Source of the DNA: Candidatus Hodarchaeota archaeon
Lineage (GTDB): Archaea; Asgardarchaeota; Heimdallarchaeia; Hodarchaeales; YT1-039
Direction of reading: 5' to 3'
Length of the DNA stretch: 7,711 nucleotides
Assembly: GCA_016840025.1 (NCBI GenBank)
Contig: JAEOTF010000268.1
Location: forward strand, 1-7,711
Numbering within the stretch: the stretch's first letter is position 1; each line of letters begins with the position of its first letter. Made by a program: the position numbers and the translations under genes. Below the pieces are notes generated by a model, which saw only the letters and a list, made by a program, of their open reading frames with translations, did not search any database and had not been told where the DNA came from. Below are positions 1-5,529 of this stretch, one piece after another.

Positions 1-1380
1 CGGTATCAACCAAACCCACTTTTTTTAATCCTTTTATTAATTTTAGCCCCCTTAATGTCATTGGATACAAATATTAGTATTTCACTAAAATCTAAAGTTC
101 ATGATAGTTTATCTCAGACAGATTTAGATATTAGTGAGGTAAGTTTATCATTTAATATCCAACCAGAGGGAGATTATATTTGTAGCTTTATTTTAGAGGT
201 AGTTGGTAATGAGCAAACATCGCAGGGGGTGACAAGAGGAGAATTTGAGATTCCTGATCAGAAAATGACTAATTTTAGTTTGTATCTTCAAGGATCACTT
301 ATTAGTAGCAATATCTCGCTTATAGGCAATAATTCGGTTTCTTCTTTCTTAATAAACCAAACATTACCACAAGGATCTAAACATTTATTGACAGGAAGCT
401 TTTATGGAGAATTCCTTGAAAATAGTTCCGATATCTGTACATATCAACTGGGGATTGATTGGGGAACGACCGTTGGATCTCAGGACACTTTTATTTATTT
501 TGATGGGAGTAAAACAGCATTAATTCCCCCAGTACTTCCACAACCCCACGAAATATCGACTATAGGTAACAGAATTGAATTGTCATGGAGTGAAGTATTA
601 GTACAAGGATTTAATGCTTTCATAAAGGTACATCCAAGAACATTACCGAATATCTATTTGGTAGTTGATTTAATTTCTTGGAATGCAAGGAAAGGAGAAG
701 TAATCGAGGTTCCGATTCGAAACGTAGCTTCATTCATAATCCATGGCTGGATTTTAACCCCCAATTGGATCGATAGTAATGCTACTCGATTTTCTATTGG
801 ACCAGAACAGGAAATCAGTGTTCGATTTTCAATTAATTCACTTGCGTCTCCCGATACTAACGGCACCATTGAATTTGTATCTGAAGAACTGCAAGATATT
901 ATTAGAATACCAGTTCATGTTTTCCCAGAAACCACTGGTTTTTTTCAGAGTACTACTTTTTTGCTAATTGCTATTATTTCTCTAATTAGTAGCCTTGCGA
1001 TTGCTGTTATCGCTTATTATCAAAAAGATACTATCCTTCTATTTATCCAAAATAAAAAACTGCAATCACAACTTTCACCTCTGGATAAATTAGAACCATC
1101 TGTATTAGAAGGATCTGTTGAAAGTGGAATTGAATCTACTGAATCTTCATGGGAATTAATTCGGCTACGGTGGGAGCCTATATTACCAGAGCGTGAAGTG
1201 CAAGTTCTGAAGATTCTCTTTACTCAGGGGAGTCAGAATCAGCAAGCAATTGCTGATCAGATAGGCGTATCAAAAGTTACCATCTCCAGAATTATTTCCC
1301 GACTTGAGGCTAAAAAACTCCTTTTCAGAGAACGTCATGGTATGAGTAACCTTATTAAACTTAATAGAGACCGAATATAA
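1..1380 (+). CDS. Membrane-anchored winged-HTH regulator with exported N-terminal domain (5' partial)
   Basis: The frame is open from base 1. The codons before the first ATG (base 55) encode a hydrophobic run (PLFLILLLILAPL) that looks like the core of a signal peptide, so the real start is upstream of the window and ATG 55 is probably internal. About 300 residues of beta-rich, Ig-like character follow, with eight N-x-S/T sequons (NIS, NFS, NIS, NNS, NQT, NSS, NAT, NGT). One membrane helix lies at about 958-1020 (FLLIAIISLISSLAIAVIAYY). After a charged linker, a winged HTH occupies about 1189-1380 (QQAIADQIGVSKVTISRIIS is the helix-turn-helix core). No sequon occurs after the helix, which supports outside-in topology. 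The architecture matches archaeal COG2512-type predicted membrane-associated transcriptional regulators. Inferred role: coupling an external signal to transcription. Ligand and targets are unknown, and I do not recognise the external domain as a named family. Confidence 0.8.
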   Translation, partial: RYQPNPLFLILLLILAPLMSLDTNISISLKSKVHDSLSQTDLDISEVSLSFNIQPEGDYICSFILEVVGNEQTSQGVTRGEFEIPDQKMTNFSLYLQGSLISSNISLIGNNSVSSFLINQTLPQGSKHLLTGSFYGEFLENSSDICTYQLGIDWGTTVGSQDTFIYFDGSKTALIPPVLPQPHEISTIGNRIELSWSEVLVQGFNAFIKVHPRTLPNIYLVVDLISWNARKGEVIEVPIRNVASFIIHGWILTPNWIDSNATRFSIGPEQEISVRFSINSLASPDTNGTIEFVSEELQDIIRIPVHVFPETTGFFQSTTFLLIAIISLISSLAIAVIAYYQKDTILLFIQNKKLQSQLSPLDKLEPSVLEGSVESGIESTESSWELIRLRWEPILPEREVQVLKILFTQGSQNQQAIADQIGVSKVTISRIISRLEAKKLLFRERHGMSNLIKLNRDRI

Positions 1381-1420
1381 TCTTTATTGGATATCGATTT
1401 AAATATAGGATGTTAAGGGT

Positions 1421-2257
1421 TTGGATGTTAGTGTAAAAGTCCTAAAAATATCGGAGATCTTTGAAGGAGCTAAAGTTTTTCTAAAAGCTTTTGATAGGCA
1501 TGATAATTCAATGCTAAATAAAATAGTTAATCTCTGGAGTGCAATGAAAGAAAATAAAATAGGTTACTTTCTTGCAGCAAAATCACAAAATAAAATAATT
1601 GGAACAGGAGCAATTTTTCTCTATAATTCTCTAGCTTGGATCGGATACATGAGTGTTGAACCTACTCTCCAACATCAAGGAATTGGAAGCAAAATTCTCA
1701 AAGCTCTGCTAAGATATGCAGAAAATAGAGAAATCGACTGTGTTCGTCTGGATGCAACGAACAAGGGTAGAAAATTATACTTCAAACATGGATTTTCTGA
1801 AGAATATGAAGTAGGGGTTTATGAAATTAGAGAAAATGAAGATATATCTTATGACAACCAATTTAATATAGGATTAATGACTAAATTACCAATAAGATTA
1901 TTAGATTTAGATAAACAAGCTTTTGGAGAGGATAGAAGTCTACTCCTTAATTTTTTGTTGGAACAAAACTCACGAGCTATTATTGCAGAGAAATTTGGGT
2001 ACGGGATTGTCAGTGATAACAGGATTGGACCAGTAATTGCAGAAAATGTGGATGTTGCTATTGAAATAGTGAAATATGCCTCCCAATTAGGAGGACGAAG
2101 GATAATTGTCCCTTCTCATGAAAAATCGGAAGAATTATTGACAAATTTAAACTTGAAAGAGATAGAAGGAACGCGTTGTACAAGAATGTTGCTTGGAGAA
2201 GAAATTAAAGAGGATGTTCAGAAACTTTACGCATCTTATAGTTTTGCTACAGGTTAA
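1421..2257 (+). CDS. GNAT N-acetyltransferase with C-terminal YitH-like (Acetyltransf_18) domain
   Basis: This 278-residue cytoplasmic protein has a GNAT fold at residues about 5-135. The acetyl-CoA pyrophosphate-binding motif A is Q84-H-Q-G-I-G89, fitting Q/R-x-x-G-x-G/A, and the typical late motif YFKHGF follows. Residues about 150-265 resemble the second domain of YitH-like acetyltransferases (Acetyltransf_18): LDKQAFGEDRS, a GYGIV strand, IGPVIAEN, and a final RCTRMLLG. Such proteins move an acetyl group from acetyl-CoA to an amine; the substrate here cannot be read. The start is TTG at 1421. No ATG or GTG lies in frame between the stop at 1406-1408 and Met31, and starting at Met31 would remove the first strand and helix of the fold. 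GGATGTTA occurs twice with 15-base spacing (1408-1415, 1423-1430), straddling the start. The gene begins 40 bases after the HTH gene and may be co-transcribed with it. A TATA-like TTTAAATATA at 1398-1407 is too close to serve this TTG. Confidence 0.85.
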   Translation: MDVSVKVLKISEIFEGAKVFLKAFDRHDNSMLNKIVNLWSAMKENKIGYFLAAKSQNKIIGTGAIFLYNSLAWIGYMSVEPTLQHQGIGSKILKALLRYAENREIDCVRLDATNKGRKLYFKHGFSEEYEVGVYEIRENEDISYDNQFNIGLMTKLPIRLLDLDKQAFGEDRSLLLNFLLEQNSRAIIAEKFGYGIVSDNRIGPVIAENVDVAIEIVKYASQLGGRRIIVPSHEKSEELLTNLNLKEIEGTRCTRMLLGEEIKEDVQKLYASYSFATG

Positions 2258-2280
2258 AGAATTTAATATGATTAAGAAGA

Positions 2281-2288
2281 TTTATCTA
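2281..2288 (+). promoter_or_regulatory. Possible TATA box for the toxin-antitoxin operon
   Basis: TTTATCTA is centred about 27 bases before the TTG start at 2311. That is the spacing expected if transcription begins at or next to the start codon (leaderless mRNA, common in archaea). No Shine-Dalgarno sequence precedes the TTG, which fits. In AT-rich DNA such a box can occur by chance. Confidence 0.3.
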
Positions 2289-2310
2289 TTATTTAGTTTT
2301 AGATCTATTT

Positions 2311-2493
2311 TTGGAAGGAATTGATGTAGTTTATGAAAATGGAGTGTTTAAACCCATTTCAAAAGTAAAGTTAAAAGAAGGAACAAAAGCTAAAGTAGTT
2401 ATAGAACCTAACCGAATTATTGAAATAGCTAGAAAACACCGTAAAAAGGTTGATGATGATGTATTAAAGGAATTTCTAGCTGAAAGAAAATGA
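2311..2493 (+). CDS. DUF104 (AF2212/PG0164-like) antitoxin of a VapBC-type pair
   Basis: A 60-residue protein. Its N-terminus (VVYENGVFKPISKVKLKEGT) is the hallmark of the DUF104 antitoxin family (PF01954): a small beta-barrel-like domain beginning with a conserved 'YENGVFKP' stretch and a 'L.EG' turn. The lysine-rich C-terminal half (about residues 32-60) would be the toxin-binding tail. Partner evidence is direct: its TGA overlaps the ATG of the PIN-domain gene by four bases (ATGA at 2490-2493), the usual coupling of antitoxin and toxin. It should neutralise the VapC ribonuclease by binding it and may repress its own promoter. The start is TTG 2311; no ATG or GTG precedes it in frame back to the stop at 2269-2271. 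The length is normal for the family and the gene looks intact, unlike its toxin partner. Confidence 0.85.
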   Translation: MEGIDVVYENGVFKPISKVKLKEGTKAKVVIEPNRIIEIARKHRKKVDDDVLKEFLAERK

Positions 2494-2822
2494 TAGTTGT
2501 TGATACTTCAATTTTTATCGATCTGATTATTGAATATGATAAAAATCGGACAAAATTGGCTAAAAACCTGTTTAATTGGGTTCAGGAACATAAGAAACTT
2601 CTATATTCACCAGATCTCTTTAAAATTGAGTTTATAGGACAACTAGTCCGAAGGATGAATAAACAGGAAGCATTCAAAATTGCTGAAGAATATTTCACCC
2701 AGATCAACTTCGTTTCTTCATCTGACCTATTTGAAATGGCATTTACTATAGCATATGAAACTGGAGCACGAGCTTCTGATGCTTTCTTTATTGCAGTTGC
2801 GAAAATGAAAGATGTGAATTAA
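2490..2822 (+). CDS. vapC: VapC-type PIN-domain toxin, truncated by a frameshift
   Basis: VapC toxins are Mg-dependent ribonucleases with a PIN fold built around four acidic positions. Three are visible: D5 in MIVVDTS, E47 in KIEFIGQ, and D97 in ARASDAFFIAVAK. The frame ends at TAA 2820-2822 after KMKDVN, just before the last strand and the fourth acidic site (normally in a T-[SN]-[ND]-x motif). The missing part lies immediately downstream in the -1 frame: TSNDKRQVQMAKKYQIEARY and on to TAG 2915-2917. Inserting one T in AATTAAC would join them into about 142 residues, close to the usual VapC length. The ORF as read has 110 residues and is probably inactive or weak. The alternative is an assembly or sequencing error, although no long homopolymer is present at the site. 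The four-base overlap with the antitoxin gene is intact. Confidence 0.85.
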   Translation: MIVVDTSIFIDLIIEYDKNRTKLAKNLFNWVQEHKKLLYSPDLFKIEFIGQLVRRMNKQEAFKIAEEYFTQINFVSSSDLFEMAFTIAYETGARASDAFFIAVAKMKDVN

Positions 2823-2917
2823 CTTCGAATGATAAAAGGCAAGTTCAGATGGCGAAGAAATATCAGATAGAAGCTCGTTACTTACTTGAGAATTCCCAAG
2901 AATTAATCAAAGAATAG
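2819..2917 (+). pseudogene. Out-of-frame C-terminal remnant of vapC
   Basis: Read from 2819 this gives L-TSNDKRQVQMAKKYQIEAR followed by YLLENSQELIKE and TAG. TSND-KRQ is the expected end of a PIN domain: the strand carrying the fourth acidic residue and the last helix. It follows the 2490-2822 frame with no gap if one base is restored. There is no start codon of its own in a useful place, so it is not an independent gene. The protein-like sequence is well preserved, with no further stops or shifts, which points to a recent break or a base-calling error rather than old decay. Confidence 0.8.
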
Positions 2918-3074
2918 AGCTTTATTTTAATGAGAGTAGTTCACTTGGAGCCTTTTAGATCAAATAAGATAGCATTATATACATCTCAATAAAATATAGT
3001 TATAAGGGCCATGATTTTCGACGCATTAATCTATAAGTAACGGAAAAATGCAATGAATAAGGGTGAGAAAAGTC

Positions 3075-3084
3075 ATGAATTCAT
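3075..3084. repeat. 10-bp palindrome ATGAATTCAT
   Basis: A perfect inverted repeat with the outline ATGA-TCAT. The same outline recurs at 3140-3149 (ATGATATCAT), 65 bases further on. Either could be a half of a dimeric repressor's operator set; the spacer lies upstream of the orphan gene at 3223. Confidence 0.4.
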
Positions 3085-3137
3085 TCAAATAGAGGACTCT
3101 TACTAGCTTTTTGAATACATATTATAGAAGAGAGAGA

Positions 3138-3151
3138 TTATGATATCATAA
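3138..3151. repeat. 14-bp perfect palindrome TTATGATATCATAA
   Basis: A perfect 14-base inverted repeat with no loop, more typical of a protein-binding operator than of an RNA hairpin. It lies about 50 bases upstream of the TATA-like box at 3187-3195 and shares the ATGA-TCAT outline with the palindrome at 3075-3084. Binding by a dimeric regulator is inference. Confidence 0.45.
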
Positions 3152-3186
3152 CATCAATATGAAAAACTGATTATCCTTTTCATATC

Positions 3187-3195
3187 TTTAAATTT
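3187..3195 (+). promoter_or_regulatory. TATA-like box for the orphan gene
   Basis: TTTAAATTT is centred 32 bases before ATG 3223 and 23 before the alternative TTG 3214. Transcription would begin near 3216, giving a very short leader to ATG 3223. No Shine-Dalgarno sequence is visible, which fits a leaderless or near-leaderless message. Confidence 0.35.
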
Positions 3196-3222
3196 CATTT
3201 TCATAACATATTATTGAGAAAT

Positions 3223-3567
3223 ATGTCTACTGCATCCTTTATGGTTCCTCAAGATACTAAATCTAAAGAGCGGACAATATCAATTTCGATTAGAACGTAT
3301 GCTGAAAGGAATAGAGTTGATTTTCATGAGCTTGTTGACTTGGATAAATTATATTTAGACACCAAACCACTTTCAGTAGGCATGAAGACTTACAAAATTG
3401 ATAACCGCAGCAATAATACTATAGTTAAAGTCTTTATTACAAGAGTGTCCCCTAGTGCTAAAATCAATCTCCCATTAACCGAAAATATAATTTCAAAGCA
3501 TTGGAGTGAACTCACAGCTGAAAAACTAAAGGAATTTACAGAAGAAATAGCGTTAACATGCAGTTAA
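3223..3567 (+). CDS. Hypothetical protein, 114 residues
   Basis: I do not recognise this protein. It is soluble-looking, with no signal peptide or membrane helix. It has a charged N-terminal half (about residues 15-50) including the phrase TISISIRTYAERNRVDFHEL, a central beta-like stretch (MKTYKIDNRSNNTIVKVFIT), and a final acidic helix (ELTAEKLKEFTEEIA). ATG 3223 is preferred over TTG 3214, which lies only three codons upstream in the same frame. The gene stands alone, with a spacer of about 300 bases before it and 180 after, so the neighbours give no hint of its function. Residue composition and the coherent amphipathic end suggest a real gene, but a chance frame cannot be excluded. Confidence 0.55.
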   Translation: MSTASFMVPQDTKSKERTISISIRTYAERNRVDFHELVDLDKLYLDTKPLSVGMKTYKIDNRSNNTIVKVFITRVSPSAKINLPLTENIISKHWSELTAEKLKEFTEEIALTCS

Positions 3568-3713
3568 ATCATAATTTTTGATAATTTCTACTCAAAAAGT
3601 CTAGACAACTATTAGAAGGGAGAAAAAAGCAACATTATGGTTATTAACAGTAATCAAACAATAATAGATTTCTAGACCAGTCGATAAATGAGAATTTAAC
3701 TTTTATTAGTCGG

Positions 3714-3726
3714 TTTAAATAAATAA
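3714..3726 (+). promoter_or_regulatory. TATA box for the first DUF885 gene
   Basis: TTTAAATAAATAA is centred around 3718-3720. With the usual archaeal spacing, transcription would start near 3745, right at the upstream ATG 3746 and about 33 bases before the conserved ATG 3779. It is the clearest TATA-like run in the 178-base gap that follows the orphan gene. Confidence 0.45.
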
Positions 3727-3769
3727 TTTTAGAAAAAGCACAAATATGTTTACTGCCAGCTTTTGGTAT

Positions 3770-3776
3770 GTGATCC
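3770..3776 (+). promoter_or_regulatory. Shine-Dalgarno-like GTGATCC deciding the start at 3779
   Basis: GTGATCC is complementary to the conserved 3' tail of 16S rRNA (…GGAUCACCUCC…), covering its inner part, and sits directly before ATG 3779. The sister gene has GTGA in the same place before ATG 5530. This, with the protein alignment, favours 3779 over ATG 3746 as the main start. Confidence 0.4.
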
Positions 3777-3778
3777 CA

Positions 3779-5440
3779 ATGGATGAACTGACCAAAATCC
3801 AAAAGACTAAATCATTCAAAGATTTTTGTGAACGGAGTTTTCACCTATTAATCGCGAGGAATCCTGTTGCAGCTACCCATCTTGGACTTACAGATTATAA
3901 TCACTTGTGGCCCGATATTTCTAAAGAAGGAGTTCTGCAGGATATTAAGATTCTCAAGGCACTTCATTTCAAACTTAAGGAATTTTCAACAACAGAATTA
4001 GATTCTCAAGAGGAGAAAGAAGACTATGAGCTTCTAGATTGGTATTTGGATATAGCATTATTTGAATTAGAAGAAATGCGTTTCTGGATTGCCAACCCGC
4101 GGATTACACAACTTATTGTGTCGGGATTATACGAATTACTACTAAAAACCCAACAGGACGAGGAAGGGCTAGCATCAGTCATTTCACGATTAAAGGGAAT
4201 ATCTCATTTAGTTGAAGATATTAAAACACGTGTCACAGAACCAGTTCAACTATGGGTAGATGGAGAACTGAAAGCTTGTGAAACACTTCCAACTTTTCTC
4301 GAATCCATTATTCAACATTTTGTTTCTATTACAGATGAAAGTAAAGAAGTTCTTTCTAAAGCAACCAAGCTAGGATTAGAAGCAATCAATCAATATCAAG
4401 AGTGGTTGCAATCACTCAAAGGCGCTCCTTCTTTACCTTGCAATAGGGAATTATATGAAAAATTGATCAATAAAAGACGGCTTGGAATGGATGCTAGTGA
4501 AATTGAGGAACTAGGAAAACAATACCGAAAGGAAATTGAAAAAATTCTTGAAGATCTTGTAACTAAGCTCCCAGGTGACTCAATAAGTGAAGTTCGTGAG
4601 AACATCCGTAAAAAACACCCTGTATCATTTGAAGATGCATTAGAGCATTATAGACACCTAGCTAAGAAAGCTAAGGCTTTCCTTATAGAGAATGACATCC
4701 TTTCAATTCCACCAAATGAAGCTCACGAAGTAGTGTACACCCCACCTCCCGTTCGTCATCTGTTATCTGTTGCAGCAGCTTACACACCAGGTAAATTTGA
4801 TGATCCACAGATGGGACGTTATTGGCTTTCTCCCTCTGATGATAAACGAATGCTCGAAGAGCATAATTATGCATCTATGGGATTTCTTATGGTACATGAA
4901 TCTTACCCAGGTCATAATTTTCACTTCATGTGCGCTAATACGCACCCTTCTTATGTGAGAACAGAAATTCTTTCTTATCCTTCTCCAAACCTTGGTTTTA
5001 TGTATCCTTCTCAAGGAGCGGAAATAATTGAAGGATGGGCGCTTTATACTGAAGAAATGATGTTGGGAAAAGGATTTGAGTATGATCCTACCAACCCTGA
5101 AGAGCTAGAAAACCTAGAAATAAGATACATGTTAATGAATGCTGTAAGATGGCGTGCTACACGCATAGTTATTGATGTTCAACTTCATACAGGCCAAATC
5201 TCTTATGAAGAAGCGGTAAAATACTTACAGAAAGCAACAGGATTCAGTGAAACCACTTCCCGTGCTGGTGTATTGATGTTCTCGCAGTCACCTGGTTATT
5301 TCCTCAGTTATCTCCTAGGAAAGCATTTATTGGTCAATTTAAAGGAAAAACTTGGAATTCCTGATAAGGAGTTTCATGACAAAATCGTATATAGTGGATT
5401 CGTTCCATTCTGGTTCCTACGGGATTATATATTTTCCTAG
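3779..5440 (+). CDS. DUF885 family metallopeptidase-like protein, copy 1
   Basis: The protein has 553 residues from ATG 3779, a normal length for DUF885. Family hallmarks are present: H373-ESYPG-H379, which fits the HE-x-x-PGH metal-binding motif; E418-GWALYTEE, the EGWALY motif that supplies a further metal ligand in such folds; and near the end a R-W-R-A-T-R helix, LHTGQISYEEA and SPGYFLSYLLGKH, all typical of the family. DUF885 members are regarded as zinc-dependent peptidase-like enzymes; substrate is unknown. There is no signal peptide or membrane helix, so it is probably cytoplasmic. ATG 3746 in frame would add 11 residues (MFTASFWYVIP) that the sister protein lacks; the two align from MDEL/MTEL, so 3779 is preferred. 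Many DUF885 proteins have HH then Q after PG; here the sequence is H-N-F-H. Tandem with copy 2, separated by 89 bases. Confidence 0.9.
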   Translation: MDELTKIQKTKSFKDFCERSFHLLIARNPVAATHLGLTDYNHLWPDISKEGVLQDIKILKALHFKLKEFSTTELDSQEEKEDYELLDWYLDIALFELEEMRFWIANPRITQLIVSGLYELLLKTQQDEEGLASVISRLKGISHLVEDIKTRVTEPVQLWVDGELKACETLPTFLESIIQHFVSITDESKEVLSKATKLGLEAINQYQEWLQSLKGAPSLPCNRELYEKLINKRRLGMDASEIEELGKQYRKEIEKILEDLVTKLPGDSISEVRENIRKKHPVSFEDALEHYRHLAKKAKAFLIENDILSIPPNEAHEVVYTPPPVRHLLSVAAAYTPGKFDDPQMGRYWLSPSDDKRMLEEHNYASMGFLMVHESYPGHNFHFMCANTHPSYVRTEILSYPSPNLGFMYPSQGAEIIEGWALYTEEMMLGKGFEYDPTNPEELENLEIRYMLMNAVRWRATRIVIDVQLHTGQISYEEAVKYLQKATGFSETTSRAGVLMFSQSPGYFLSYLLGKHLLVNLKEKLGIPDKEFHDKIVYSGFVPFWFLRDYIFS

Positions 5441-5481
5441 ATGAATTTCACAAAAGAAAGCGTTCCGACTCACCTTTCTAA

Positions 5482-5499
5482 CGAAACAATTATTTATTT
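5482..5499 (+). promoter_or_regulatory. BRE/TATA-like promoter for the second DUF885 gene
   Basis: CGAAACAA followed by TTATTTATTT looks like an archaeal purine-rich BRE next to a TATA box. The box centre (about 5494) is 27 bases before GTG 5521 and 36 before ATG 5530, so the message would have almost no leader. It implies that copy 2 can be transcribed separately from copy 1. Confidence 0.45.
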
Positions 5500-5529
5500 C
5501 CCATTATTGGCGTTTTCAATGTGAGTCTA

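Larger units (their letters stand above)
2918..3213. other. Gene-free spacer between vapC and the orphan gene
   Basis: About 300 AT-rich bases with stops in all frames. The longest start-to-stop frame I noted is an 18-codon one at 3053-3106 without family resemblance. The notable content is two palindromes (3075-3084 and 3138-3151) and a TATA-like box at 3187-3195. I see no tRNA, no attachment-site pair and no transposon ends. Confidence 0.6.

Noticed and set aside
654..869. 71-codon open frame on the minus strand
   Set aside because: It lies wholly inside the HTH-protein gene, whose sequons, membrane helix and HTH prove the plus-strand frame; no domain in the minus frame.
779..967. 62-codon plus-strand frame inside the HTH-protein gene
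   Set aside because: Alternative-frame shadow of a well-supported gene.
2811..2830. Programmed frameshift in vapC
   Set aside because: No slippery heptamer and no obvious stimulatory stem; a one-base loss or sequence error explains it more simply.
3053..3106. 18-codon frame (MNKGEKSHEF…) in the spacer
   Set aside because: Too short, no clear ribosome site, no family resemblance.
3637..3675. 12-codon frame preceded by GAAGGGAG at about 3615
   Set aside because: The purine run is a fair ribosome site but lies about 15 or more bases away and the peptide is too short to support.
3599..3677. TCTAGAC repeated 71 bp apart (one copy within palindrome GTCTAGAC)
   Set aside because: Seven-base repeats are expected by chance; no further structure links them.
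4396..5014. Several short open frames on both strands within DUF885 copy 1
   Set aside because: All overlap the conserved peptidase frame, which is matched residue by residue by copy 2; the shadow frames have no recognisable domain.
5455..5479. AGAAAG…CTTTCT inverted repeat between the DUF885 genes as a terminator
   Set aside because: Six weak pairs with a 13-base loop and no T-run directly after; no better than chance in this composition.
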